Source: Haliclona indistincta
Taxonomy: Eukaryota; Porifera; Demospongiae; Haplosclerida; Chalinidae
NCBI GenBank assembly: GCA_964017065.1
Contig: OZ024789.1
Span: forward strand, 2,043,016 to 2,107,015
DNA: 64,000 bases
Reading direction: 5' to 3'
In this document: piece after piece, positions 21,506 to 31,982 of the stretch
How positions within the stretch are numbered: the stretch's first letter is position 1
How the letters are laid out: the number at the start of each line of letters is the position of its first letter
Translations under genes and position numbers: made by a program
The notes under the pieces: model-generated
Seen by the model: only the letters and a program-made list of their open reading frames with translations
What the model was told of the DNA's origin: nothing
The model's database searches: none

Positions 21506-22378
21506 ATGACTGACTCTCGTCCCCAGATTCGGGCGCCACGCTCGTACGCCCTGGGAGAAGACTTCGCACTCTGGCTCCGCCGATATGAAGCTTATGTAAA
21601 AGCTGTAGAGATGCCTGAAGGCAAACACTGTGCAGCACTACTGTCGATGCTGGACGACGCAGCTTTTCGTGCGTACGACCTGTTGGGACTCTCTGCCACG
21701 GAGGCCGCCGACTACAAGAAGCTGGTGGAAGAACTTACAACTAGGTTTAGTTCGACAGCGGGCCAGCAAGAACTACGTTGGCAGTTGAACCATCGTACAC
21801 AAGAACCAGAAGAGACGTTAGACACTTTTGCTGACGCCCTGCTCGTTCTGGCAAACGGCGCCTACCCTCTACAAGACAGAGCCCTCAGAATGGAGTTGGT
21901 TCGGGACAGGTTCGTCGCCGGTCTGCGTGATGACAAACTTCAAGAAGCAGTAATGCAGTCACCTGTAGAAGCGCTGGCTACACTGGATAAAACTCGCGAG
22001 ACAGCGAAAAGAATAGAAGCGGCTCAGACTGCTCGGCGCAAGATAAGTCAAACCAGAAAAGCCATGTCGTTAGCCCTGGATGATTCCACAACTCCTGCTC
22101 CTTCTCGCGTAGCCAACGTGGGACACCAGCCTGCACGTGAAGATGGACTAGCAGCAGCAGTTGACCGAAACACTCAAGTCTTGCAGCAATTGCTACAGCG
22201 TATCACATCTGGAGACACACCAGTTACCCCACCACGACAGCAACGTCGTCGGAGACCACCAGGACCGTGCTGGAAATGTGGACAACAAGGACATCTTCAG
22301 CGAAACTGCCCTGAAGAAGCTGCGGGAAACGACCAGCGGCCGACGCCAAGGGTCAACCGTCGGCCGCAAAACCAGTAG
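21506..22378 (+). CDS. Gag of the young Ty3/gypsy element
   Basis: 290 residues. A helical capsid-like region covers about residues 10-180, including FALWLRRYEAYVKA and LNHRTQEPEETLDTFADAL, both typical of Ty3 gag. A basic region precedes one CCHC zinc knuckle, CWKCGQQGHLQRNC (about residue 253). It ends with TAG at 22376-22378, while pol is open in the -1 frame from 22315, so the two overlap by 64 bases and a frameshift joins them. Confidence 0.93.
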   Translation: MTDSRPQIRAPRSYALGEDFALWLRRYEAYVKAVEMPEGKHCAALLSMLDDAAFRAYDLLGLSATEAADYKKLVEELTTRFSSTAGQQELRWQLNHRTQEPEETLDTFADALLVLANGAYPLQDRALRMELVRDRFVAGLRDDKLQEAVMQSPVEALATLDKTRETAKRIEAAQTARRKISQTRKAMSLALDDSTTPAPSRVANVGHQPAREDGLAAAVDRNTQVLQQLLQRITSGDTPVTPPRQQRRRRPPGPCWKCGQQGHLQRNCPEEAAGNDQRPTPRVNRRPQNQ

Positions 22379-25300
22379 ACCCCTCCGACCCTTCTCACCA
22401 AGTATTCAGCACGGCACTTCAGCAATCCGTGTTCGTGGAAGGGAAAATCAACGGAGTACCCTGCACTATCCTGGTTGACACTGGAGCTGCTGTAACAATT
22501 GTACATCGCAGAATATGGGACCGAGGTAAAAGAACAGCTACTCTCGAGAACAACACATCATCAGTTGTGACCGCAAATGGAGAACCTCTCAAGCTTCTCG
22601 GTAAAACAAAGGTGGTCTTCAGCCTGGCTGAACGTGAGTTGAAACACAACATCTTAGTTACTGACAGCATAACACAAGATTGTCTCCTTGGGTCTGATTT
22701 TCTGACAGCACATGAGTGTGTGGTAGATTTGAAAGCACGTAAATTGGTAATGGGTTTATTGTCCACACCAATTTTTCATCTGCAAGTAACTGATCAATCC
22801 CAAGCTGTGTGCCGAGTATCAATGTCTGAGACGATGGTTTTCCGTGCTGGTGAAGAGCGAGTTTGTGTGGGCAATATTGACATTCCTCCCCTTGTCACTA
22901 TAGGTTCTGCTGGTGTAGTTGAACCAAAGGAAGGTTTTGAGGAAAGAAGCAATCTGCTACTTGCTCGAACTTTGGTAGTTCCGGACAATGGCTGTCTACC
23001 TGTGAGATTGGCTAACCTAACAGAATCACCTGTGACCGTGTATAAAGGAACCAATGTGGCCATCTTCTCTCCCTTACCATCAGATAGTGAGACCTTAGTA
23101 ACTCCTCTTACCTCTTTCTCACATGTAAACCAACTAAGTGCCTCGCGTATGTCTTCTACTGACCTTAAGATTGATACCGGCATGATGAGTCAGCCTCAGC
23201 GAGTTGCAATTGACGAGTTAATTAGTGACTTTGGTGATGTATTTTCCACCAATAAGCACGATATAGGACGCACACGCCAGATATACCATAAAATCAATAC
23301 TGGTGATTCTGCTCCTATTCGATTAGGTCCTCGTCGAGTCCCGATACATTTCCGTCAAGAAATCTCTGGTCTGTTGGATGACATGCAGAGACAAGACATC
23401 ATTGAGCCATCAATTTCACCTTGGGCGTCTCCTATTGTTCTAGTCCGCAAGAAAGATGGATCTCCTCGGTTTTGTGTTGATTATCGCAAACTGAATGCTG
23501 CTACAATCAAGGACTCGTACCCGCTACCAAGAGTGGATGATATTTTGGATTCGCTGTCAGGATCGCAGTGGTTCTCTACACTGGATCTAAGAAGTGGTTA
23601 TTGGCAAGTTGAGGTTGACCCTGCTGATAAAGAGAAGACAGCCTTTACCACTCCGTATGGTCTCTATCAGTTCAAAGTCATGCCGTTTGGTCTGTGCAAC
23701 GCACCAAGTACCTTTCAACGTCTGATGGAGTTAGTCCTAGCAGGCTTGCATTGGGAAACCTGTCTAATTTATTTGGATGACGTAGTGGTGTTTGGTCGAA
23801 CCTGGAAAGAGCACATGCTTCGGATCAGAGAAGTACTATCCCGTTTACTTCAGGCAAACTTAAAGCTGAATCCTGAGAAGTGTCAGTTCTTCAGGAAATC
23901 TGTCACGTTTCTGGGACACATAATTTCAGACAAAGGTGTGAGTACTGATCCCGAGAAAATACGAGCAATTGTACAATGGCCGACACCAACAAGTCCCGAG
24001 GAGTTAAGGAGCTTCCTAGGCTTGGCGTCGTATTACAGGAGGTTTATCGACAAATTCGCTGAGATAGCTGCTCCTCTGTATCGTATGCAAGACAAGAATT
24101 CGAAGTTTCAGTGGAGCGAACAATGTCAGAGTGCATTTCAGTCTCTCAAGCAAAAGCTCAGCTCTGCCCCTGTATTGGCATTTCCAAATTCTCGAGACAC
24201 GTTCATCCTTGATACTGACGCTAGTGATGTTGGTATTGGTGGTGTACTTTCACAAGTCCAAGATGGAATGGAGCGTGTGATATCATATGGAAGTCGTACT
24301 CTTAGTAAGGCAGAAAAGAATTACTGTGTTACCAGAAAGGAACTTTTGGCTTTGGTTTACTTTATGCGCCAATTTCGTTCCTACCTATTAGGTCACCCAT
24401 TCCTAGTCCGGACAGATCACTCTTCTCTGCGCTGGCTGAGTCAGTTCAAGCAGCCTGAGGGACAATTAGCCCGTTGGATAGAGCAGTTGCAAGAGTTTGA
24501 TTTTCAAATTGAGCATAGGAAGGGACGCGACCACAGTAATGCTGATGCCCTCTCACGAATTCCACCACATGTGCAAGGTGAATCAAGTCAATCACAAACA
24601 ACTGTGAGTGTATGTACTCCCAATGCAGACGACACTGATGGTTGGATGCCTTCTTGGTCTGCACAAGAAACTCAAATAAGGCAACAGCAGGATCCTGTCA
24701 TTGGCGAGATTCTTGGCTGGCTACAAGAGTCAAACACTCGTCCATCTGATGGTGATGTGGAGAGCATGGGGCACTCTGTGCGGTCACTCTGGGCTCAGTG
24801 GGACAGACTCAAACTGGTGAATGGACTGCTTTATCGACAGTGGGAAGAAGCTAGTTCTGGTATGATAAAGTTACAGCTAGTGCTACCTCAATCACTTATT
24901 CCTACTGTTTTAGAAGCTCTTCATAGTGGTATTGGAGGAGGTCACTTTGGTGTTAGAAAAACAATTGAGAAAGTGCGGTCTCGTTTCTATTGGCCTCAGT
25001 TACGACAAGATGTTGAACAATGGTGTCGACAGTGTTCTGCCTGTGCACAGACCAAATCTCCAACAACACACGCTAGAGGACCACTGAATCCATCGAAAGT
25101 AGGATTTCCCATGGAGAGAATGGCGTTAGACATTGTTGGACCGCTCCCTCTTACTAAACAAGGAAACAAGTACATCTTGGTTGTGGCTGACTATTTCACT
25201 CGCTGGGTGGAGGCTTACGGTCTACCTAATACAGAAGCGTCTACGATTGCCAAGGTGTTGATGAATGAGTGGATATGTCGGTTCGGTGCCCCTTATGCCA

Positions 25301-26337
25301 TTCATTCTGATCAAGGAAGGAACTTTGAGTCTCAACTATTTGCAGAATTGTGCACTCTCTTGGGAATCCACAAGACCAGGACGACACCTTACCATCCTCA
25401 GTCAGATGGGTTGGTGGAACGCTTCAATCGTACTTTACGTATGTTACTCACTACCCATCTTGAAAAGTTACCAGAAGATACCTGGGATGAACATCTACCA
25501 ATGTTGATGTTGGCATATCGTTCAAGTGTGCAGGAAACAACGGGTTCAACACCGTTTGGGTTGATGTTTGGGAGAGAGGTGCAGCTTCCAGTTGAGCTTA
25601 TGATGGGCAAAGGACCAGAACCTGGAGTAACTCACTCGGAGTATATTGAGCAATTGAGGAGGAAACTGGAAGAAGCTTACGAACATGTGAGGGAGAGAAC
25701 GAGCTCAGAGCAGAGGAGACAGAAACATCTGTATGATCGTAAAGTTGCAGGTGGTCGATACTCTGTGGGTGACATGGTCTGGTTACATTCCCCTGCTGTT
25801 CCAAGAGGGAAAGCGGCTAAGTTTCATCGCTTCTGGAAAGGTCCATATGAAGTGAAAAAGGTCATATCCGATGTAACTTATCGCATTCAGTCAACTACTG
25901 GTTCACGCCGTCAACGACTAGTAGTACATTTTAACCGCTTGAAACCAGCTTACGAACCATGTCCCCAACCACAATCACACTACCGGAAATCCCCTCAGCC
26001 TGTGGTTCCTGGTGATACAGATGACCAGTTTACAGATCTGCCAATTACACCTGAGCAACCTGGTCCCTCAACTGGCCGAGTCCCTCCTGCTTCTTCATTT
26101 GGCCGAGTTGTCCCTCCTGCTCCTTCTTCTGGCCGAGTCCCTCCTGCTCCTTCATCTGGTCAAGATCCTCCTGCTCCTTCAACTGGCCGAGTCCCTCCTC
26201 CTCCTTCGTCTGATCAACTAATAACTGTCCCACAATCTGCTCAACCTACCCTTGTTCCACGAGGTGGCTCTGTCTGGGAAAGTCGACTGCGTCGAACAGT
26301 GAATCCGCCTGACTACTATCGTCCTGGACATGTCTGA
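22315..26337 (+). CDS. Pol of the young Ty3/gypsy element
   Basis: The frame is open from 22315 with no ATG near its start; it is expected as a gag-pol fusion made by frameshifting. Counting from codon 22429: protease LVDTGAA near 15; reverse transcriptase with FCVDYRKLN near 347 and YLDDVVVF near 447; RNase H with DTDASDVG near 596; integrase HHCC finger about 830-873; integrase core with LDIVGP, HSDQGRNFE and LVERFNR near 899, 959 and 995; and a GPY/F module (KGPYEV) near 1137. The tail is a low-complexity run of GRVPPAPSS units. No stop or frameshift is seen, and with the matching LTRs the element looks recently inserted and possibly competent. Confidence 0.95.
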   Translation, partial: RSCGKRPAADAKGQPSAAKPVDPSDPSHQVFSTALQQSVFVEGKINGVPCTILVDTGAAVTIVHRRIWDRGKRTATLENNTSSVVTANGEPLKLLGKTKVVFSLAERELKHNILVTDSITQDCLLGSDFLTAHECVVDLKARKLVMGLLSTPIFHLQVTDQSQAVCRVSMSETMVFRAGEERVCVGNIDIPPLVTIGSAGVVEPKEGFEERSNLLLARTLVVPDNGCLPVRLANLTESPVTVYKGTNVAIFSPLPSDSETLVTPLTSFSHVNQLSASRMSSTDLKIDTGMMSQPQRVAIDELISDFGDVFSTNKHDIGRTRQIYHKINTGDSAPIRLGPRRVPIHFRQEISGLLDDMQRQDIIEPSISPWASPIVLVRKKDGSPRFCVDYRKLNAATIKDSYPLPRVDDILDSLSGSQWFSTLDLRSGYWQVEVDPADKEKTAFTTPYGLYQFKVMPFGLCNAPSTFQRLMELVLAGLHWETCLIYLDDVVVFGRTWKEHMLRIREVLSRLLQANLKLNPEKCQFFRKSVTFLGHIISDKGVSTDPEKIRAIVQWPTPTSPEELRSFLGLASYYRRFIDKFAEIAAPLYRMQDKNSKFQWSEQCQSAFQSLKQKLSSAPVLAFPNSRDTFILDTDASDVGIGGVLSQVQDGMERVISYGSRTLSKAEKNYCVTRKELLALVYFMRQFRSYLLGHPFLVRTDHSSLRWLSQFKQPEGQLARWIEQLQEFDFQIEHRKGRDHSNADALSRIPPHVQGESSQSQTTVSVCTPNADDTDGWMPSWSAQETQIRQQQDPVIGEILGWLQESNTRPSDGDVESMGHSVRSLWAQWDRLKLVNGLLYRQWEEASSGMIKLQLVLPQSLIPTVLEALHSGIGGGHFGVRKTIEKVRSRFYWPQLRQDVEQWCRQCSACAQTKSPTTHARGPLNPSKVGFPMERMALDIVGPLPLTKQGNKYILVVADYFTRWVEAYGLPNTEASTIAKVLMNEWICRFGAPYAIHSDQGRNFESQLFAELCTLLGIHKTRTTPYHPQSDGLVERFNRTLRMLLTTHLEKLPEDTWDEHLPMLMLAYRSSVQETTGSTPFGLMFGREVQLPVELMMGKGPEPGVTHSEYIEQLRRKLEEAYEHVRERTSSEQRRQKHLYDRKVAGGRYSVGDMVWLHSPAVPRGKAAKFHRFWKGPYEVKKVISDVTYRIQSTTGSRRQRLVVHFNRLKPAYEPCPQPQSHYRKSPQPVVPGDTDDQFTDLPITPEQPGPSTGRVPPASSFGRVVPPAPSSGRVPPAPSSGQDPPAPSTGRVPPPPSSDQLITVPQSAQPTLVPRGGSVWESRLRRTVNPPDYYRPGHV
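22324..22367 (+). promoter_or_regulatory. Programmed -1 ribosomal frameshift signal
   Basis: GGGAAAC at 22324-22330 is read G GGA AAC in the gag frame, the canonical X XXY YYZ form. Five bases later a perfect 9-bp inverted repeat follows: GCGGCCGAC at 22336-22344 and GTCGGCCGC at 22359-22367, with a 14-base loop. Slipping back one base enters the pol frame, open from 22315. Heptamer, spacer and GC-rich stem all match known signals; use in translation is inference. Confidence 0.85.
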
Positions 26338-26358
26338 CTCTTACTAAAGAGGAGATAG

Positions 26359-26545
26359 TGTAATGTCAAGACTATTGACTTCCATGTTGTTGTGTATTCA
26401 GAGACAGACCTTGTTATCATGTAATATAGTCAGTCACATGTTATGTCACGCTACTGTTCAGTTCACAAGCCTATGTTCTGTATAAATACTGCTGCATTAT
26501 TTTTAAAAAAGAGTTCTTGTGTTCTGAAATGCTGTGAACATTACA
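26359..26545 (+). repeat. 3' LTR of young Ty3/gypsy element
   Basis: 187 bp, same sequence by eye as the 5' LTR, 22 bases after the pol stop codon. The purine-rich AAAGAGGAGATAG just before it (about 26346-26358) is the likely polypurine tract. Confidence 0.95.
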
Positions 26546-27401
26546 AATGCTTGAAGAACCCCTACTACAATTAATAGCGTTCACCGATCAGCGCTTTGTC
26601 ACATACGCATAGAACTGCATCGGCACGGTGACAATCCGAACTTCCAGCTTCGTTTTCTCGCAATATACGGAAAACGTTTAATTGCCGTTTTTCACCGGAG
26701 TCCTTCAATTATTGTACGTGGGAATGCTACGTTCGACACTCTTCTTAATTATATACTCTTGGTCATATACAGAAGCATTATATTATATGCACTGGTGTTC
26801 ATGATAAATTTACAGCTAGCGCTAGCATGCACTGTCAGGTTGGTCACGTGCGTCTGGCGCACGTGAGCTGGTCTACGACCACATGGTCTACTATTTTATC
26901 AAACCAACCGCTTGTGAGGCGAACCATGGCTGGCAAGGAGACCAAACAGACTAAGCAACCCATTTTCAACTCCTGAGGCACGTGTCGGTGGTTTTTGAGC
27001 TATAATCATGCACGGCATGCACACCACCATCACGAGTCCGGCACTCAACAAGTACACTACCAGTTTACAATACGTTGAGCATACACACTAACCGTGATCT
27101 TGTAGTTCACGAGCGCTTAGCCAGCCTGGTAATGGTAGCTAGTTAGCCGCCATTTTCGTCCCAGTCTCGCGGGGCCTGACGGATTTCGCGTTCAGGAGAT
27201 CCATTGGGACCCGCGAGATTATTTTCGTCCTTGAAACACTCGGCTGAAGCCAGCACCACATTCGCCAGCACCACATTCGTAGAAGCCATACATCAACATT
27301 TTTGTGGTTAGTGGTACATACGAGCTCAATTACGAAGACGCATGCAGTTAGCGCAGCCATTGCGCTCGACGTCATCGAGTCTCGAGGCTAGACTAGCCGC
27401 C

Positions 27402-27436
27402 ATGCAGAGCAGTCAGAGAGCAGCGGACCAGCGCCT
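27402..27436 (+). CDS. Possible first exon next to the macrosatellite
   Basis: GCCGCCATGC is a good initiation context. Eleven codons (MQSSQRAADQR) end at a consensus donor CT|GTGAGTCAG. The first splice-like acceptor of the macrosatellite lies about 230 bp downstream. Joined to unit 1 the frame soon stops, so coding is doubtful; it may be a 5' exon of a noncoding transcript. The rest of 26751-27545 shows no gene. Confidence 0.2.
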
Positions 27437-27544
27437 GTGAGTCAGTACTATACCTGTACAGCATGTAGGCCTAATGGTAGTGCTCTATTCTCTGCCAGCA
27501 TCTCAAGTTATTCACGCTATACATTTGTAACTTGTCACGCTGCT

Positions 27545-29125
27545 TATTGTTACTTACTGGGTGTGGCACTGAATCAGTGACTATATGCAATAACTGACCA
27601 ATTTCTACATGTGAGTTTCTTCTTTGGGTACATGTGCTGATGTCAAATCTCATTTTCTATCCTTCTAGGTGTTTCCTGGACCCAGCAATAAGAGTTTGTA
27701 CATTGATATTTTACCGATAACGACACACTCCGCCTTATTGCTGGATGTGGCAATTACTGACCAATTTCTACATGTGAGTTTCTTCTAGAGGTGCATGTGC
27801 AGATGTCAAATCTCATTTTCTATCCTTCGAGGTGTTTCCTGGACCCAGCAATAAGCTTTTGGACGTTGATATTACCGATAACAACACACTCCGCCTTATT
27901 GCTGGGTGTGGCAATGACTGACCAATTTCTACATGTGAGTTTCTTCTTTGGGTACATGTGCAGATGTCAAATCTCATTTTCTATCCTTCTAGGTGTTTCC
28001 AGGACCCAGCAATAAGCTTTTGGACGTTGATATTACCGATAACAACACACTCCGCCTTATTGCTGGGTGTGGCAATGACTGACCAATTTCTACATGTGAG
28101 TTCCTTCTAGAGGTGCATGTACAGATGTCAAATCTCATTTTCTATCCTTTTAGGTGTTTCCTGGACCCAGCAATAAGAGTTTGTACATTGATATTACCGA
28201 TAACGACACACTCCGCATTATTGCTTGGTGTGGCAATGACTGACCAATTTCTACATGTGAGTTTCTTCTTTGGGTACATGTGCAGATGTCAAATCTCATT
28301 TTCTATCCTTCTAGGTGTTTCCAGGACCCAGCAATAAGCTTTTGGACGTTGATATTACCAATAACAACACACTCCGCCTTATTGCTGGGTGTGGCAATGA
28401 TTGACCAATTTCTACATGTCAGTTTCTTCTAGAGGTGCATGTGCAGATGTCAAATCTCATTTTCTATCCTTCTAGGTGTTTCCTGGACCCAGCAATAAGC
28501 TTTTGTACGTTGATATTACCGATAACGACACACTCCGCCTTATTGCTGGGTGTGGCAATGACTGACCAATTTCTACATGTGAGTTTCTTCTAGAGGTACA
28601 TGTGCAGATGTCAAATCTCATTTTCTATCCTTCTAGGTGTTTCCTGGACCCAGCAATAAGAGTTTGTACATTGATATTTACCGATAACAACACACTCCGC
28701 CTTATTGCTGGGTGTGGCAATGACTGACCAATTTCTACATGTGAGTTTCTTCTAGAGGTACATGTGCAGATGTCAAATCTCATTTTCTATCCTTCTAGGT
28801 GTTTCCTGGACCCAGCAATAAGAGTTTGTACATTGATATTTACCGATAACGACACACTCTGCCTTATTGCTGGGTGTGGCAATGACTGACCAATTTCTAC
28901 ATGTGAGTTTCTTCTAGAGGTACATGTGCAGATGTCAAATCTCATTTTCTATCCTTCTAGGTGTTTCCTGGACCCAGCAATAAGAGTTTGTACATTGATA
29001 TTTACCGATAACGACACACTCCGCCTTATTGCTGGGTGTGGCAATGACTGACCTATTTCTACATGTGAGTTTCTTCTAGAGGTACATGTGCAGATGTCAA
29101 ATCTCATTTTGTCTCTTTCTAGATG
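27545..29125 (+). repeat. Macrosatellite, about 161 bp unit, ten copies
   Basis: Tandem units each contain TTTCTACAT|GTGAGTTTCTTCT, a polypyrimidine ATTTTCTATCCTTCTAG acceptor-like site, and a 103-105 base block starting GTGTTTCCTGGACCCAGCAA and ending GACCAATTTCTACAT. The junction recurs near 27595, 27757, 27919, 28080, 28243, 28404, 28563, 28728, 28887 and 29048. Later units share a GATATTTACC variant, showing local spread of copies. The blocks do not keep one reading frame from unit to unit. From its end to 30040 I see no gene. Confidence 0.92.
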
Positions 29126-30040
29126 CATTTGCTGTTTGGACTGTGCAATTAACATACGAATTACAACACACATGTATATTTATGCAGAAATCATGTAATA
29201 TGAACAAGCTAGAACCTACAGCCAAAATTGTTTGCATAATTAATTTTTGTGATCCTCTGGTGTTGAATTCATTTAAAAAGTAATTATTATTGTTGTGTTA
29301 ATGGGTATATGAGACCGGGTTAAACATTAAAGCACGTGTTGTGTATCAGCTCAATTCAGCTGCAACACTGATCATTGGTGTGGTATGGAATGTGGAGTAT
29401 ACTACAGTCTTGTTTCACAATCAATGGTAAGCTGCTTCAGAAGAAGCAAAAAAGAGGAAACTATTGATTTATGTGCAATAAGTGTGGCCATACCTGATGC
29501 AAGTTCATGTGTTAGCTGCAACGTATTAAATATGTCCCATGGACATATACTCAAAGTTAGGATAAGTTCCAATAAAGGTCTCATAAATCCACTTGGCACT
29601 AACATATGCTGGATCAATTCCACCATACAACTCTTGGAGTTGACAGATATTTTATTTTTACTTTTAGCTAGCTTCGTGTAACCCATGCATTATTAATAAC
29701 AAACTTAGGATTTTCTGATATTCATTAATTTTGTCAAGTATTCAGCAAGAGTACCGTAGGATTCATAAGCAGTTGCAGTTGCATGAATCGCTTTTTGTGC
29801 ATTAATCTCAAGCTACGTATGATGATTTTACATCGTAGAAGAATGCTTGCATTGTGCTTTATCACAAGCAACACTCAAATATTATAAGCTAAAACTGATG
29901 TGCATCCACTGCATCAAATTCATTTGAGATTCTTTATAGGTCTATCTACATAATTTGAAGAGAATTGAACCATCATTAGTTGGAAGAAGTGTGAGTTACT
30001 GAAAGGCAAATAATCTACCAATACAGCGCTATTATTGGTA

Positions 30041-30430
30041 CAAGAAAATTAAAAAGATTTCTATCGAAATCAAAAGGATGTAGGGTTGTGAAATCTACCA
30101 CTGGTCCACAATGTAAACTAACAAGGAACAAGCATGGAATGGTAACACGATTGACTTGCTAACAGACCATAGATCCCTACATCAGTGGCTGCTGTGGTTG
30201 GTTATAGCTAGTTCAGCTAGTTGCTGTTGACTGACACCTAACGTGCATTCAGCTTGTGACAAAATATTGATCTTATGTACAGCCACTGATGTAGGGATCT
30301 ATGGTCTGTTAGCAAGTCAATCGTGTTACCATTCCATGCTTGTTCCTTGTTAGTTTACATTGTGGACCAGTGGTAGATTTCACAACCCTACATCCTTTTG
30401 ATTTCGATAGAAATCTTTTTAATTTTCTTG
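30041..30430. mobile_element. Foldback element with 150-bp arms
   Basis: Arms 30041-30190 and 30281-30430 are almost exact reverse complements, from CAAGAAAATTAAAAAGATTT inward to CCCTACATCAGTGGCTG, around a 90-bp centre. No ORF of its own. Between 30431 and 30990 no gene is supported. Confidence 0.92.
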
Positions 30431-30989
30431 TTTGTGTCCTTTTTTCTTTTTTAGCGAAGTGCAGTTCAATATCATGCACGTACTGAGCTGTCTTTGTTTC
30501 CACCATTGGTTTAGTTTTCCTGTTGTTGGTGGCTTTTCTTTATTATTAAGAATTTTAAACTTGTAGCTAATAATAATTGTTATGCTGTACATATCAGCTC
30601 GCCTACACATGCATGCAGTGGATACGAGCCCCGCCCACAATTGTTTGTAGACATGTACGGCGGTTGTAATTATCTGGCAAGCGTAGAATGGTGATCCTAT
30701 ACGAGCTTACCGTTCTTCGAAGACTCCAGACAAATACATGTACATGTATGTGTTTTCCGTGATCCATAAGGCGCGCGGCGATACTCAAGCTAGTGCTTGG
30801 TCACGTGCGCTAACCACTGCTTGGTCACGTGCGTATTGCGCAATCGCATCAATGGCGTCTAACACTTAGCTGACAATGGATCACAATCGAGAAATCGCGG
30901 AATTTATATCGACGTTTCGCTAAAAACTAAGTTCAAAAGGCACCTGCCAGAAGAATTTCATGACTGTTCATGGGTGTTTTGGTCTCGGC

Positions 30990-31300
30990 ATTGCTCGCGT
31001 AAAGGCGCTAGGCGCGCTGAAGAAAGAAAGAAAGAAAGAAGAAAGAAGAAAACGAAGATGACGAAACACAATTTTCACCGTTTCCAGGTTCGTCACTTTA
31101 GCAACAACTTCGAGCAATCTCCTTGCTACTGTAATATGGGGCAACGCCAGAGAGCAGATTTAAGTGTCTTTTGACGTATGCAATTCATGACCAGGCGAAA
31201 TATCAGCGTTTGAACGCTAATACATTGTATGTAGCCGCCATCTTGTTTTCTCGTTCAACCCTACATAGGGAGGCACTACCGTGCCTCCCTAATACACTGT
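30990..31300. repeat. Second copy of the 20.3-20.9 kb repeat, running into the gap
   Basis: It includes GCGCTAGGCGCGCTGAAGAA with a (GAAA)n tract, then CCGCCATCTTGTTTTC near 31236. The end, AGGGAGGCAC...GTGCCTCCCT at 31267-31290, is a short palindrome just before the gap. Confidence 0.5.
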
Positions 31301-31500
31301 NNNNNNNNNNNNNNNNNNNNNNNNNNNNNNNNNNNNNNNNNNNNNNNNNNNNNNNNNNNNNNNNNNNNNNNNNNNNNNNNNNNNNNNNNNNNNNNNNNNN
31401 NNNNNNNNNNNNNNNNNNNNNNNNNNNNNNNNNNNNNNNNNNNNNNNNNNNNNNNNNNNNNNNNNNNNNNNNNNNNNNNNNNNNNNNNNNNNNNNNNNNN
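31301..31500. other. Assembly gap (200 N)
   Basis: Exactly 200 N, probably a scaffolding or unresolved-repeat placeholder; the palindromic repeat before it may be the cause. Real length unknown. 31501-31820 has no supported gene. Confidence 0.99.
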
Positions 31501-31820
31501 GTGGGAATGACTTTATGCATAGTTGTAAACATTGACATGTGAGGTAAAAACAGTGCTACAGTTGGTGTATTGCATGAGTAGAAATTTGCAAGACAAACTG
31601 CCAATTCAGAGTCAAATTTTTGACAAAATAATTCGTGGGTTAACATTGTACAATGAACATTTCTACAATAATTATTGTCCTACAATTCCAATTCTGTGAC
31701 ACCTACAAACTAGTTGCAAGAGCCTTCTCTGCTGGGATAAAATTAACCAATAATAATAATACTATTGAGATAAAGAATGACGCAAACAAAACACTCATAA
31801 CTATCGTATGCAGCAGTTGT

Positions 31821-31982
31821 TCATAAAGGTTGACCAATTATTATTGGATACTGGGCTAGTTCGATAATTCCTGTTTCCATTGACTCTCCTGACAATCGAC
31901 AAGTAACTTCCAAGTCATGATCCTTCCAATCATGTTTTGCATTAGCAGTGACCTCCCAAGAAGATCCACCAATCACATTACT
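31821..31982 (-). pseudogene. In-frame continuation of the TRIM-like ORF after UGA
   Basis: After the TGA at 31983-31985 the same frame continues for 53 codons to TGA at 31821-31823. It starts SNVIGGSSWEVTANAKHDW and includes LEVTCRLSGESMETGIIEL, with normal protein-like composition. Either the UGA is a recent nonsense change that shortened the protein, or the stop is read through or recoded. No CUAG-type readthrough context follows (next base is A). Confidence 0.6.

Larger units (their letters stand above)
20939..26750. mobile_element. Terminal-inverted-repeat element split by nested insertions
   Basis: The left end AATTAAGAAGAGTGTCGAAC continues as GTAGCATACC and is matched in reverse complement by GCTACGTTCGACACTCTTCT at 26725-26746. 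The match resumes farther in: GAAGGGCTCCGGTAAAAAAC at about 21221 pairs with the region around 26690. Removing the 187-bp-LTR gypsy element (21300-26545) and the hairpin MITE (20975-21221) leaves about 320 bp of host element. It shows no transposase, so it is a non-autonomous DNA element. Confidence 0.7.

Noticed and set aside
22429..22431. GTG as the start of pol
   Set aside because: The frame is open upstream to 22315 and overlaps gag with a frameshift signal; a GTG start in a eukaryotic retroelement is unlikely.
26934..26980. MAGKETKQTKQPIFNS as a small gene
   Set aside because: ATG in fair context, but only 16 codons, with no splice site or similarity to support it.
27791..28337. Two similar 74-codon ORFs in the macrosatellite as genes
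   Set aside because: They run through the splice-like sites of adjacent units, recur only because the unit repeats, and are not kept open in all units.
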